Below, piece by piece: positions 19,569 to 28,000 of a DNA stretch of 40,516 nt; within the stretch, counting starts at the first letter, position 1; the number at the start of each line of letters is the position of its first letter. Both the position numbers and the translations under genes were made by a program. Source of the DNA: Chloroflexota bacterium (GTDB lineage: Bacteria > Chloroflexota > Anaerolineae > JAAEKA01). The stretch spans positions 1 to 40,516 of the forward strand of contig JAKQCW010000267.1 of assembly GCA_029558955.1 (NCBI GenBank). Direction: 5' to 3'. The notes beneath the pieces were generated by a model. That model was not told the DNA's origin and made no database searches. It saw nothing but the letters and a program-made list of their open reading frames with translations.

Positions 19569-21842
19569 ATGACCCAAATCGATGCCATCATCGCCCAGAT
19601 GACGTTGGCGGAGAAGGCGGCGCTCTGCACCGGCGCGACGGCGTGGACGACGACGCCGGTGGAGCGGCTGGGCGTGCCGGAGATGTTCGTTGCCGACGGG
19701 CCGCACGGCGTGCGCCGCGTGCCCGACGCAACCTCCATGGCTCTCGGAGCGCTGCCGGCCACCTGTTTTCCCAGCGCGTCGGCCACCGCCTGCTCCTGGA
19801 ACCCCACGCTGCTGCACCGCATGGGCCAGGCGTTGGCTGAGGAGGCTATCGCCCTGGGCGTGGACGTGTTGCTGGGGCCGGGCGTCAACATGAAGCGCAT
19901 CCCGACCTGCGGCCGCAACTTCGAGTATTTTTCCGAGGACCCCTTCCTGGCCGGCGAGCTGGCTGTCAGCCTGATCGACGGCATCCAGAGCCGCGGCGTG
20001 GGCACATCGCTCAAGCATTACGCCGCCAACAGCCAGGAGGAGCAGCGCATGACCATCAGCGCCGAGGTGGACCAGCGCACCCTGCGCGAGATCTACCTGC
20101 CGGCGTTCGAGGCCGCGGTCACACGGGCCCAGCCCTGGACGGTGATGTGCTCCTACAACCGGGTCAACGGCGTCTATGCCTCGGAGCACCGCCAACTGCT
20201 GACCGAGATCCTCAAGGAGGAATGGGGCTTCGAGGGGCTGGTGGTCTCCGACTGGACCGCGGTGCATGACCGGGTGGCCGCGCTGCAGGCCGGACTGGAC
20301 CTGGAAATGCCCGGTCCAAGACCGCGCCGTGTCCAGGCTGTAATCGACGCGGTGGAACAGGGCGAGCTGGCGGAGGCGACGCTGGACGAGGCGGTGCGCC
20401 GCATCTTGCGCATCGTCTTCAAGGCGGCCGCAACCCCCAAGGGGCACCCCTTCGACGAAACCGGCCACCACGCGCTAGCCCGCCAGGTCGCGGCCGACAG
20501 CATGGTGCTGCTCAAGAACAACGGCATCCTGCCGCTGGCCAAAGGGGGCCGCATCGCGGTCATCGGTCGCGCCGCGCGCGAGGCCCACTTCCAGGGGGGC
20601 GGCAGCTCGCAGATCACCCCGATCCGCGTGGACAGTCCCCTGGACGAGCTGGCCGCGCTGGCCGGTCCTGCCGCCATCACCTACTGCGACGGCTACCCGG
20701 AGGGGGACAGCAGCCAGCCGGCCTTGATCGCCGAGGCGGCGGCCGCGGCCCAGGCGGCCGATGTGGCGCTGCTCTACATCGCCATGCCCAGATTCAAGGA
20801 GATAGAAGGCTTCGACCGGACCGATCTGGACCTGACCAGGCATCAGATCGCGTTGATCCAGGCCGTCACCGCGGTCCAGCCGGCCAGCGTGGTCATCCTC
20901 AACAACGGCTCGGCCGTGGCCATGAGCGAATGGATCGACGGCGCGGCCGCGGTGCTGGAGGCGTGGATGATGGGCCAGGCCGGCGGCGGGGCCATCGCCG
21001 ACCTGCTCTTCGGCGTCGTCAACCCGTCGGGCAAGCTGACCGAGACCTTCCCGCTGCGCCTGGCCGACACGCCGGCCTACCTCAACTATCCCGGCGAATG
21101 CGGCCAGGTGCGTTACGGCGAGGGGATCTTCATCGGCTATCGCTACTACGACGCGCGGGAGCAGCCGGTGCTCTTCCCCTTCGGCCATGGCCTGAGCTAC
21201 ACGACCTTCGAGTATAGCCCGCCGCGCGTCTCCGCGGAGACTTTCCGCGACGTCGATGGCGTGGTGGTGGAGTTCGAGGTGACCAACACCGGCGCCGTGG
21301 CCGGCCAGGAGGTGGCGCAGGTGTACGTGCACGACTGCGCCGCCGCGGTGCAGCGGCCGCCCAAGGAGTTGAAGGGCTTCGCCAAGGTGGCCTTGCAGCC
21401 GGGCGAGACCAAGACCGTGGCCGTGCCGCTGGATGGGCGCGCCTTCGCCTACTTCCACCCCGGCCATGGACGCTGGATCACCGAAGGGGGCGAGTTCGAC
21501 ATCCTGGTGGGCGCGTCGTCGGCCGATCTGCGCGGGGCGGTGCGGGTGACGCTGGAATCGACCGCCGCGCTGCCGTCGCTGCTGGGCCCCCTGTCCTCGG
21601 TGAACGACTGGCTGGCGGACCCGGTCGGCCGCGTCGTGATCGGGCCGCTCTTCGCGCAGGTTCAGGCGGCCATGCAGGCGACCTTCTCCGCCGGCGCCGG
21701 GGGCGACGACAGAGAGGCCATGGACGCGATGCAGTTCGTGGCGGGCGCGCCCTTGCCCGAACTGCTGGAGTTCATGGGCGATCACCTGCCTGTCCCGCCC
21801 GCCGTGCTGATTGCCGGCCTGTTGCAGCAGGTGCATGGCTAA
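19569..21842 (+). CDS. Glycoside hydrolase family 3, beta-glucosidase-like
   Basis: A 757-residue GH3 enzyme that hydrolyses beta-linked glycosides. The N-terminal TIM barrel contains DGPHGVR, the KHYAANSQE substrate loop and the nucleophile Asp228 in VVSDWTAVHD. The (alpha/beta) sandwich includes VLLKNNGILPL and GGGSSQITP. A fibronectin-III-like C-terminal domain starts near FEVTNTGAVAGQEVAQVYV. About 95 extra residues, rich in Ala/Leu, follow that domain and are not recognised. No signal peptide is visible, so it likely acts in the cytoplasm on imported oligosaccharides. ATG 19569 has AAGG about 7 bases upstream. The 3' end overlaps the DUF1294 gene by 8 bases, suggesting translational coupling. 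Confidence 0.92.
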   Translation: MTQIDAIIAQMTLAEKAALCTGATAWTTTPVERLGVPEMFVADGPHGVRRVPDATSMALGALPATCFPSASATACSWNPTLLHRMGQALAEEAIALGVDVLLGPGVNMKRIPTCGRNFEYFSEDPFLAGELAVSLIDGIQSRGVGTSLKHYAANSQEEQRMTISAEVDQRTLREIYLPAFEAAVTRAQPWTVMCSYNRVNGVYASEHRQLLTEILKEEWGFEGLVVSDWTAVHDRVAALQAGLDLEMPGPRPRRVQAVIDAVEQGELAEATLDEAVRRILRIVFKAAATPKGHPFDETGHHALARQVAADSMVLLKNNGILPLAKGGRIAVIGRAAREAHFQGGGSSQITPIRVDSPLDELAALAGPAAITYCDGYPEGDSSQPALIAEAAAAAQAADVALLYIAMPRFKEIEGFDRTDLDLTRHQIALIQAVTAVQPASVVILNNGSAVAMSEWIDGAAAVLEAWMMGQAGGGAIADLLFGVVNPSGKLTETFPLRLADTPAYLNYPGECGQVRYGEGIFIGYRYYDAREQPVLFPFGHGLSYTTFEYSPPRVSAETFRDVDGVVVEFEVTNTGAVAGQEVAQVYVHDCAAAVQRPPKELKGFAKVALQPGETKTVAVPLDGRAFAYFHPGHGRWITEGGEFDILVGASSADLRGAVRVTLESTAALPSLLGPLSSVNDWLADPVGRVVIGPLFAQVQAAMQATFSAGAGGDDREAMDAMQFVAGAPLPELLEFMGDHLPVPPAVLIAGLLQQVHG

Positions 21843-22209
21843 GTCTATGGCGAAACAAACGGATCCCCGCAACCGGGTCTATGCCTTCGGCGCCGTGGCG
21901 CTGGGCATCGGCATCATCATCGCGCTGCTCTTCCTCACCGAGCTCAACTGGTACATCGACTGGCTGTTGGGCTGGTCGGTGGCGCTCTTTGTGCTCTACG
22001 GCATCGACAAGACACAGGCCAAGCTGGGCGGCTGGCGGGTGCCCGAACTGGTGCTGCACGGGTTGGCGCTCATCGGCGGCTTCTTGGGCGGCTGGCTGGG
22101 CATGTTCCTCTTCCGCCACAAGACCCAAAAGCCGGTGTTCAAGGTAGTGCTGGCCGTGTCCACGATCCTGGGCCTGGTGCTGTTCTACTACTTCATCCTG
22201 CGCCGATAA
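21835..22209 (+). CDS. DUF1294 small membrane protein
   Basis: 124 residues with three or four hydrophobic segments. The family's characteristic block is LYGIDKTQAKLGGWRVPE followed by a glycine-rich helix, then FRHKTQKPVF and a final hydrophobic helix. Its function is unknown; in some bacteria the domain is fused to a cold-shock domain, which is absent here. The chosen ATG overlaps the GH3 stop codon. ATG 21847 is an alternative that drops four residues. Confidence 0.8.
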   Translation: MAKSMAKQTDPRNRVYAFGAVALGIGIIIALLFLTELNWYIDWLLGWSVALFVLYGIDKTQAKLGGWRVPELVLHGLALIGGFLGGWLGMFLFRHKTQKPVFKVVLAVSTILGLVLFYYFILRR

Positions 22210-22243
22210 AACGTAACTGCTCAGCCGGCGGTGGCTGAATAGC

Positions 22244-22282
22244 ACAGAGCCAGAAATCATTTGCCATGATTTCTGGCTCTGT
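22244..22282. terminator. Perfect 17-bp hairpin between DUF1294 and tRNA-Arg
   Basis: ACAGAGCCAGAAATCAT pairs exactly with its complement across a 5-base loop (TTGCC). It lies 35 bases past the plus-strand stop and 7 bases past the 3' end of the minus-strand tRNA, so it could serve both transcripts. There is no long T tract on either side. Confidence 0.7.
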
Positions 22283-22288
22283 CTCGTG

Positions 22289-22361
22289 CACCCCCGGCAG
22301 GAATCGAACCTGCGACCGTCAGATTAGAAGTCTGCTGCTCTGTCCGCTGAGCTACGGGGGC
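22289..22361 (-). tRNA. tRNA-Arg (anticodon UCU)
   Basis: The minus strand folds as a 73-nt cloverleaf. It has acceptor GCCCCCG/CGGGGGT (a terminal G-U), D stem GCTC/GAGC and anticodon stem-loop GCAGA-CTTCTAA-TCTGA with anticodon TCT. The T arm is GCAGG-TTCGATT-CCTGC. CCA is not encoded. It decodes AGA, a rare codon in such GC-rich coding DNA. Confidence 0.95.
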
Positions 22362-22375
22362 AGATGCACGACTGA

Positions 22376-22404
22376 ATTCTAGCCTATCTTACGGGGCCTG
22401 TCAA
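22376..22404 (-). promoter_or_regulatory. Sigma70-type promoter of tRNA-Arg
   Basis: On the minus strand TTGACA (22404-22399), a 17-base spacer and TAGAAT (22381-22376). The predicted start is only about 8 bases before the mature tRNA 5' end, implying a very short leader. Confidence 0.85.
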
Positions 22405-22432
22405 TCTGGCCAGGCTCACTGGCCGCCGCCGA

Positions 22433-22699
22433 TCAGCCGTACTTGACCTTGAGCTGGCCGACGAAGTCCACGTACTGCTGCATGGCGGCTTCCTTGGTCG
22501 TGCCCTTGAGCTTGGCCCAGGCATCATACTTGAAGCGGCCGGCCATGTCCATGAAGCCGGGGCGGTTGCCCTGCACATCGCCGGTGGTCGCCTGCTTGTA
22601 GAGGGCATAGAGCTTGAGCATGGTCTGGTCATCGGGCCGCCGGGAGAGGTGCTGCACCTCCTCGGCCGCGGTCTCGAACTGGGTCTGTAGATCGGACAT
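22433..22699 (-). CDS. Acyl-CoA-binding protein (ACBP)
   Basis: 88 residues, the normal size of the four-helix ACBP fold that binds medium- and long-chain acyl-CoA esters in the cytoplasm. Signature stretches are LKLYALYKQATTGDV, NRPGFMDMAGRFKYDAW and LKGTTKEAAMQQYVDFV, containing the ligand-binding Tyr and Lys positions. An AAAGGAG ribosome-binding site precedes the ATG. ACBP is abundant in eukaryotes but patchy in bacteria. It sits 27 bases downstream of a LuxR-HTH/kelch membrane regulator on the same strand, so the two are probably co-transcribed. An acyl-CoA ligase, FabF and an ADP-forming acyl-CoA synthetase are encoded within 12 kb. Confidence 0.95.
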   Translation of the reverse strand: MSDLQTQFETAAEEVQHLSRRPDDQTMLKLYALYKQATTGDVQGNRPGFMDMAGRFKYDAWAKLKGTTKEAAMQQYVDFVGQLKVKYG

Positions 22700-22726
22700 G
22701 GGATTCTCCTTTGGAATGGGGCGGGC

Positions 22727-24049
22727 CTACTGGCCGCGCGTGCTTAAGGGGATGAAGGCCCGGAAGGTGCCTTGAAAGACCTCGGTGTTGTCCAGATAGT
22801 CGCCGCTCCAGCCGCCCACGGCATAGATCAGCGAGCCGCGGCCGGCCACGCCGGGGAACAGCCAGCTCCCCTGCACCGGCGATGGGATCGACGACCAGGT
22901 GTTGGTCAGGCTGTCGTAGCGCTCGTTGAAGGTGACAGCCCGCTGCCAGCCGCCGCCGATGGCGTAGAGCGACGCGCCGTCGGCCGCCATGCCAAAGCCG
23001 CCGCGCGGCAGGTTCATGGCCGCGCAGGCCTCCCAGCGGTCTTCGGCCGGGTAATAGGCGTTGCAGGCCGCGCTCTCCTGCCGGCCATCGAAGCCGCCGG
23101 CCACCACCACGCGGTCAGGCAGGGCCGCGGCCGCGGCAAAGGCCACGCGGCTGGGCGCAGGGGAGCGGCTGCTCCAGGCATCGGCGGCCGGATCGTAGAC
23201 CCAGACGCTGTCCACGTAGGCCGCGCCATCCCAGCCGCCGAAGAGATAGAGCCGCCCATCGAAGACGGCCAGGGCATAGGCGGCCAGCGGCGCGGGCAGC
23301 GACGCCCGCGCGCGCCAGGCGTCGGTCGCCGGATCGTAGACCTCCAGCGCCGCGCTGGCCGCGCCGTCGCCGGTCACGCCGCCCGGCAGATAGACCTGGC
23401 CGTCGATGACGCCCGCCTGCACGTTGGCCACGGCCGTGGGCTTGGAACTGCCCGGCAGCCAGCCGTTGGCCGCGGTGTCGTAGAGGTAAACCGCGTCGCT
23501 GACCCCCTCCGGCCCCTCGCCGCCGATGGCGATCAGTTGGTCGTCCATGGCTGCCAGCGCCAGCCGGCTGCGCGGCTCTGGCAGCGGCGCAAGACTGGTC
23601 CAACGGCTGACGGCCACCCGCTGCGGTGCGCCCAGCCGCGTCCGCCCGGCGTCGCTCAGCGCGTTGGCCACAGGGCGGGCATCCACGCGGGCCAGGAGGC
23701 CGGGCAGCAAAAGCAGGGCCAGCACCAAGGCGGCCGCGGCAAAGAAATAGACCCGCTGCCAGCGGGCCAGGGCCGGCTCGGCCAGCGACGCCGGCCCGGC
23801 GGCGACGGCAGTCTCCTCGGCGCTTTCCTCCAGGCCGGCGACGTTGATCCAGCCTGCCTGCGCGGCCTTGACGATGGCCTCGGTGCGCGAGTTGGCCTCC
23901 AGCTTGGCAAAGATGTTGCGCATGTGCACCTTGACCGTGTTGAAGGTGATCACCAGATCCCTGGCGATCTCCTGGTTGGACAGGCCACGCGCCACCAGCT
24001 CCAGGATCTCCTGTTCGCGCTTGCTGAGGGGATTGCCGTCGTCAGTCAT
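22727..24049 (-). CDS. Membrane-spanning LuxR-type regulator with six kelch repeats
   Basis: 440 residues in an unusual order. Residues 7-65 form a LuxR/GerE helix-turn-helix (LSKREQEILELVARGLSNQEIA, then FNTVKVHMRNIFAKLEA). A flexible linker leads to one transmembrane helix at about 99-121 (VYFFAAAALVLALLLLPGLL). The remainder contains six kelch blades, each with an aromatic/hydrophobic-x-GG core (AIGGEG, LPGGVTG, LFGGWDG, VAGGFDG, AIGGGW, AVGGWSG) and a downstream W. This predicts a cytoplasmic DNA-binding head and an extracytoplasmic beta-propeller, likely a one-component sensor that binds a ligand or protein outside the membrane. No phosphoacceptor domain is present. Its target is unknown; the co-directional ACBP gene is a candidate. 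Confidence 0.88.
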   Translation of the reverse strand: MTDDGNPLSKREQEILELVARGLSNQEIARDLVITFNTVKVHMRNIFAKLEANSRTEAIVKAAQAGWINVAGLEESAEETAVAAGPASLAEPALARWQRVYFFAAAALVLALLLLPGLLARVDARPVANALSDAGRTRLGAPQRVAVSRWTSLAPLPEPRSRLALAAMDDQLIAIGGEGPEGVSDAVYLYDTAANGWLPGSSKPTAVANVQAGVIDGQVYLPGGVTGDGAASAALEVYDPATDAWRARASLPAPLAAYALAVFDGRLYLFGGWDGAAYVDSVWVYDPAADAWSSRSPAPSRVAFAAAAALPDRVVVAGGFDGRQESAACNAYYPAEDRWEACAAMNLPRGGFGMAADGASLYAIGGGWQRAVTFNERYDSLTNTWSSIPSPVQGSWLFPGVAGRGSLIYAVGGWSGDYLDNTEVFQGTFRAFIPLSTRGQ

Positions 24050-24069
24050 GGGGGAATTGTGCCATAGAA

Positions 24070-24152
24070 GATGGGATTTTGGAAAAGAGGGAGGGGAGAG
24101 CGGAGGGGAGGGAGAGCGGGGGGAGTGGGAGAGGGGGAGAGAGCGGGGCCAT
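24070..24152 (+). other. Purine-rich tract upstream of the LuxR/kelch gene
   Basis: About 80 bases are almost entirely G and A on the plus strand, with many GGGG/GGAG runs. This could form triplex or quadruplex DNA, or be simple-sequence decay. It occupies the left part of the 402-base gene-free stretch 24050-24451. The right part (24280-24450) holds a degenerate CGCAAAGGCGCCAAG-type repeat and nothing gene-like. Confidence 0.6.
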
Positions 24153-24158
24153 TGGGGC

Positions 24159-24188
24159 TTTGCCTGGGAGCCAACGGCATGTTACAAT
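24159..24188 (+). promoter_or_regulatory. Possible promoter for the small virulence-factor-family gene
   Basis: TTTGCC (24159-24164) and TACAAT (24183-24188) with an 18-base spacer. The leader would be about 260 bases, which makes assignment to the gene at 24452 uncertain. Confidence 0.35.
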
Positions 24189-24451
24189 CGCCCTCGCCCG
24201 CTGATGAGGACGAGGCCACGCAGACAACTGCCGCCTGGTCACGCCCGACAGCGCGGTGAAACGCCCATCCCGCCCTCTGTGTTTCTCGGCCATGTCAGTG
24301 CTTCGCCATTTTGGTCTCCCGCAAAGGCGCCAAGATCGCAAAGGGCAGAAACTCCTGACGTTCATGGCATCTTTGTCTGAGAATCGTGAACTGCTGAATT
24401 TACTGGGCGCTTTGGCCAGTCTCCGGCCGCGCCCCACCCAGGAAGACTACT

Positions 24452-24745
24452 GTGGCCCACTACCAAATCCTCTACTGGCACGACATTCCCCTCCAGGTGC
24501 GCGGCCGCGCCGGCCGCGAGCGCGCCAACGTCAGCTTGCCGCCCCGCTTTCAGGAGGCCATCGACGCCGCGGCCATGGCGGCGCGCCTCACCGGCGACGA
24601 GGCCTACACCGACGGCCTGCGCTGGAGCGACCCGGTCGAACGCCCCGGCGCGCCGGCTGAAGTCGCCGCGGCCGTGGCCGCCGAACTCGATCAGCAGTAC
24701 GCGGTCATCGATTGGCGCAAGACGGCGGAGGCGTTGAGGGCGTAG
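24452..24745 (+). CDS. Small conserved 'virulence factor' family protein
   Basis: 97 residues starting at GTG with AGGA 8 bases upstream. The sequence YQILYWHDIPLQV, then RERANVSLPPRFQEAIDAAAMAARLTG and a final alpha helix, resembles the short proteins annotated as 'virulence factor' (related to the C-terminal part of staphylococcal CvfC). The biochemical role is unknown, and the name should not be read as evidence of pathogenicity. In many genomes the family neighbours methylenetetrahydrofolate reductase genes, but none is here. The TAG stop abuts a GTAACCC-type repeat. Confidence 0.7.
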   Translation: MAHYQILYWHDIPLQVRGRAGRERANVSLPPRFQEAIDAAAMAARLTGDEAYTDGLRWSDPVERPGAPAEVAAAVAAELDQQYAVIDWRKTAEALRA

Positions 24746-24802
24746 CCCGTAACCCGTGACCCGTAACCCGTGACTCGGAACTCGGAACTCGGAACCCGGA
24801 AT
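24743..24802 (+). repeat. GTAACCC/GTGACCC array at a gene 3' end
   Basis: Directly after (and touching) the stop codon, four heptads of the form CCCGTAA/CCCGTGA are followed by GGAACTC units. It is in the same orientation relative to its gene as the other 3'-end arrays in the window. Confidence 0.75.
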
Positions 24803-24830
24803 GTGTGAGGATGGGGGGGTGTTTTGACAG

Positions 24831-24867
24831 CATGCCCCATGTCCTATGACGGGTGTCATGGGGCATG
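24831..24867. repeat. Palindrome with alternative hairpins
   Basis: CATGCCCCATG (24831-24841) is the complement of CATGGGGCATG (24857-24867). Between them ATGAC pairs with GTCAT around GGGT. The gene-free stretch 24746-25057 holds this, the array before it and the hairpin at 24937; no coding gene is convincing there. Confidence 0.6.
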
Positions 24868-24936
24868 GGGCATGGCTGCGTGATCAGAGGCGTCCTGCGT
24901 GGAGTCTGGCAGGAGTTGCGCAGTTGGCGGGTGCGA

Positions 24937-24976
24937 GCAGGTGGATTGAGTAGGCCGCCGTATCGAAATCACCTGC
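24937..24976. repeat. Single copy of the 'CGATACGGCGGCC' hairpin element
   Basis: The core (24946-24969) is the reverse complement of the core of the three tandem copies at 30461-30591. The outer arms are GCAGGTG and CACCTGC instead of CGTTGGTT and AACCAACG, so pairing is kept while sequence changes. It lies downstream of the fabF stop codon. Confidence 0.75.
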
Positions 24977-25057
24977 TTACACTTGCCGGCGGCTGGTTTC
25001 GCTGCGCGGCAATGGCGTTCATGACAGCCCTCGTTCGCCCAGCTGCGCCTGGCTGGA

Positions 25058-26332
25058 TCATGCGCGGAAGCGGCGGATCACCATGCTGGCGTTTTGGCCG
25101 CCGAAGCCGAAGGCGTTGCACATGCCGACGTCAACCTGGCGCTGTTCGGCCTGGTTGGGGACGTAGTTGAGATCGCACTCGGGATCCGGCTCCACGTAGT
25201 TGATGGTCGGCGGCACCATGCCATCCTGGATCGCGCCGACGATGGCCGCGGCGGAGATGCTGCCGGCCGCGCCCATCATGTGGCCGACCATGGACTTGAC
25301 CGAGCTGATGCGCGTGTCGTAGGCGGCCTCGCCCAGCGCCTGTTTGATGGCCGCGGTCTCGGAAGGGTCGTTGAGCTTGGTGGCGGTGCCGTGGGCCGCG
25401 ATGAAATCCACCTCGCTGCCGTCGATGCCCGCCTCGCGCATGGCGTAGCGCATGGCCTTGGCCGCGCCGATGCCGCTGGGATCAGGGGCGGCCATGTTGT
25501 AGGCGTCCGAGGAGAGCCCCAGGCCGGTAACCTCGGCCAGGATCCTGGCGCCGCGCGCCTGGGCGTGCTCCAGCGTCTCCAGCACCATCACCGTGGCTCC
25601 CTCGCCCAGAATCAGGCCATCGCGGGTGGCGCAGAAGGGCCGGCAGGCGGTGGCCGGGTCGTCGTTGCGGGTTGACATGGCGCCCAGCCGGCTGAAGGAG
25701 GCCATCATCAGCGGGGTCTGGAACGCGTCCGCGCCCCCCGCGATCATGACATCCACCTCACGGCGCTGCAAACGACGCATGGCCTCGCCGATGGATGTGA
25801 TGCCTGTGGCGCAGGCGCTCATGCGCGAATCTACCGGCCCGGTGATGCCCAGGTTGATGGCGATGTAGCAGGGGGTGGTGCTGATCAGCACCGATGGCCC
25901 GACCGTGGGCTTGATGCGCCGCGGGCCGCCCTTATCCAGCACCAACACCTGCTCTTCCATCAGGTCCAGGGCGCCGAAGGCGCTGCCCATCTCGATGCCG
26001 ACCCGATCCTTGTCGATGGGGCCGAGGTCCAGGCCAGCGTCGACCAAGGCTTCCTGCGTGGCCACCCAGGCATACTGAGTGACCGTTCCCAGCCGCTTGG
26101 CCTCTTTGGCGTCCATGTACTGGGCCGGGTTGAAATCTGTCACCGAACAGGCAAACTGCGTCGGATAATTGGTGGGATCGAAGTGAGTCACCCGCCGACC
26201 GGCCGAGACGCCCGCCAACAGATTCTGCCAGGTCTCAGACCAGGAATGCCCCAGGGGGGTGATTGCGCCCATGCCGGTGATGACCACACGCGGCGCGTAG
26301 CCGTTGTGGTGCGAGTTGCCGTTGTTGTTCAT
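25058..26332 (-). CDS. fabF: Beta-ketoacyl-ACP synthase II
   Basis: A 424-residue condensing enzyme that extends acyl-ACP with malonyl-ACP during fatty acid synthesis. It carries [13 protein letters not shown] at the N-terminus, the nucleophile cysteine in SACATG, the two catalytic histidines in AAHGTAT and [14 protein letters not shown], and the C-terminal [11 protein letters not shown]. The start at 26332 has GGAG about 9 bases upstream; longer frames run into non-coding DNA. It is a lone fab gene: no ACP, fabD or fabG adjoins it. About 480 bases separate it from mnmA upstream, mostly repeats, so it probably has its own promoter, which I could not identify. Confidence 0.95.
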   Translation of the reverse strand: MNNNGNSHHNGYAPRVVITGMGAITPLGHSWSETWQNLLAGVSAGRRVTHFDPTNYPTQFACSVTDFNPAQYMDAKEAKRLGTVTQYAWVATQEALVDAGLDLGPIDKDRVGIEMGSAFGALDLMEEQVLVLDKGGPRRIKPTVGPSVLISTTPCYIAINLGITGPVDSRMSACATGITSIGEAMRRLQRREVDVMIAGGADAFQTPLMMASFSRLGAMSTRNDDPATACRPFCATRDGLILGEGATVMVLETLEHAQARGARILAEVTGLGLSSDAYNMAAPDPSGIGAAKAMRYAMREAGIDGSEVDFIAAHGTATKLNDPSETAAIKQALGEAAYDTRISSVKSMVGHMMGAAGSISAAAIVGAIQDGMVPPTINYVEPDPECDLNYVPNQAEQRQVDVGMCNAFGFGGQNASMVIRRFRA

Positions 26333-26513
26333 GCTTTGTGCTCCGAACTGGTTGTTCGTTGTGGGTTGTTCGTATGGCTGGCCGGCCGCGGAGGAAAGAC
26401 GATGCTGTCGCACCATCTGAACGCCCAGGCTCACAAAAAGCGCCATCGGCGCGAACCAATGGCGGCCAGCCTCACAAATGCATTAACACACAAATGGCGC
26501 GGGAGATACGCGC

Positions 26514-26810
26514 GGAGTAGTGCGTAACGAGTAATGCGTAACGAGTAATGCGGAGATGGCGGGGGTTGGCTTCGGGGGGCGGAGTAGTGCGTAACGAGTA
26601 ATGCGTAACTCGTAACCCGGAGTTGGCGGGGGTTGGCTTCGGGGGGCGGAGTAATGCGTAACGAGTAATGCGTAACGAGTAATGCGTAACGAGTAATGCG
26701 GAGTTGGCGGGGGTTGGCTCCGGGTTACTCGTTACTCGTTACTCGTTATTCAGAGATGGCGGAGGTTGGCTCCGGGTTACTCGTTACTCGTTACTCGTTA
26801 CTCGTTAAGC
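26514..26810 (-). repeat. Large compound heptad array at the 3' end of mnmA
   Basis: Two 67-bp units (26514-26580, 26581-26647) and a longer one (from 26648) combine GTAACGA/GTAATGC heptads with a GGCGGGGGTTGGCTTCGG segment. They are followed by inverted heptads (CGTTACT) up to 5 bases from the mnmA stop. The two orientations can fold on each other into long hairpins. This fills most of the gene-free stretch 26333-26811; the remainder (26333-26513) shows nothing recognisable. Confidence 0.85.
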
Positions 26811-26811
26811 C

Positions 26812-27984
26812 TCACTCGATCAGCCCCCCGCCCAGACACTCTTCCCCCTGATAGAAGACGGCGGCCTGGCCGCGGGTGATGTCGCGCAGCGGCTGGGCCA
26901 GGTGCACGGCGGCGCGCTGGTCGGCCAGGGGACTCACCATGGCCGGCGCAGGTCGCGCCTTGTAGCGGATCTTGACTTGGGCCTCAATCGGGCCGGCCGG
27001 CGGCTGGCCGGCGATCCAGTTGACGCTGTGAGCGGTCAGGTGATCCCGGCCCAGCTCGGCGGCCGGTCCCACCACCAGGGCGTTGCTGTCCGGCTCCAGG
27101 CGCAACACGAAGAGCGGCTCGGCCGCGGCGATCCCCAGCCCTTTGCGCTGGCCAACGGTGTAGAAGGGCAGGCCGCGGTGCTGGCCCAGCACGCGGCCGC
27201 TGGAATCGACCATGGGCCCCGGCTCGATGGCGCCCGGCGGAGTCCAATCGCGCAGGAAGCGGCGGTAGTCGCCGTCGGCCAGAAAACAGAGGTCCTGGCT
27301 GTCATGGCGACTGGCCACCGGCAGCCCCCGCTCAGCCGCCATGGCCCGCACCTGCGGCTTGGTGAATTCTCCCACCGGGAACAACACCCGCGCCAGCTTC
27401 TCCTGCGTCAGGACGTGCAACACATAGCTCTGATCCTTGGCGGGGTCAAGACCGGTGAGGAGGGAGTAGGAAGCGGCGGGCGGCGAACGGTGAGCGGTGA
27501 ACGGATCGCGGGCGGGCGAGTCCGGCGCCTGCTGACCGGTTGCCGCTGTGTGCTGGCCTTCCGGGCCACGCACGCGCGCGTAATGTCCCGTCGCCAGCAA
27601 GTCCGCGCCGAGGCTGAGCGCGTAGTTGTAGAGGTAGTCGAAGCGGATGTGGCGGTTGCACTGGATGCAGGGGTTGGGCGTTTCGCCAGCCAGGTAGCCG
27701 GCCACGGTGAAATCCACCACCCGCTGCTTGAAGGGCTGCTCGACGTTGATCAGATAGAAGGGGATGCGCAGCAGGTCAGCCACCCGGCGCGCGTCGTCCA
27801 CGGCCTCCAGCGAGCAGCACTTGTTGGTGCTTTCCACGCCGACTGCCACCTCCGACCAGAGGCGCATCATCACGCCGATGACCTCGTGGCCCTGCTCGGC
27901 CAGCAGCGCGGCCGCCAGCGAGCTATCCACGCCGCCGCTCATGGCGACGACGATGCGGGAATGGGTGAAGGATGAGGGGTGAAT
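26812..27984 (-). CDS. mnmA: tRNA-specific 2-thiouridylase MnmA
   Basis: An enzyme that adenylates and thiolates U34 of tRNA-Lys/Glu/Gln in the cytoplasm, using sulfur relayed from a cysteine desulfurase (encoded two genes upstream). Motifs are the PP-loop AMSGGVDSS, the catalytic Cys106 in TPNPCIQCN and the persulfide Cys233 in [13 protein letters not shown]. The start is unusual. No ATG, GTG or TTG exists in frame between the PP-loop methionine and a GTG at 28146 inside a repeat. An ATT at 27984 has AGGAG exactly 9 bases upstream and gives an N-terminus of normal length (390 residues total), so I prefer it. There is also a ~30-residue insertion (about 141-174) after GHYARV, partly encoded by a GGTGAGCGGTGAACGG-type simple repeat. 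This looks like in-frame repeat expansion into a loop. Confidence 0.9.
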   Translation of the reverse strand: MHPSSFTHSRIVVAMSGGVDSSLAAALLAEQGHEVIGVMMRLWSEVAVGVESTNKCCSLEAVDDARRVADLLRIPFYLINVEQPFKQRVVDFTVAGYLAGETPNPCIQCNRHIRFDYLYNYALSLGADLLATGHYARVRGPEGQHTAATGQQAPDSPARDPFTAHRSPPAASYSLLTGLDPAKDQSYVLHVLTQEKLARVLFPVGEFTKPQVRAMAAERGLPVASRHDSQDLCFLADGDYRRFLRDWTPPGAIEPGPMVDSSGRVLGQHRGLPFYTVGQRKGLGIAAAEPLFVLRLEPDSNALVVGPAAELGRDHLTAHSVNWIAGQPPAGPIEAQVKIRYKARPAPAMVSPLADQRAAVHLAQPLRDITRGQAAVFYQGEECLGGGLIE

Positions 27985-28000
27985 GAGAGGTGGCTCCTGA

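Noticed and set aside
24853..25170. 105-codon plus-strand frame
   Set aside because: Arg/Trp-rich composition, spans a hairpin and overlaps the fabF 3' end; no ribosome-binding site.
26333..26811. Insertion sequence or MITE with terminal repeats and target duplication
   Set aside because: Arrays are simple heptad expansions without defined ends, transposase or visible target-site duplication.
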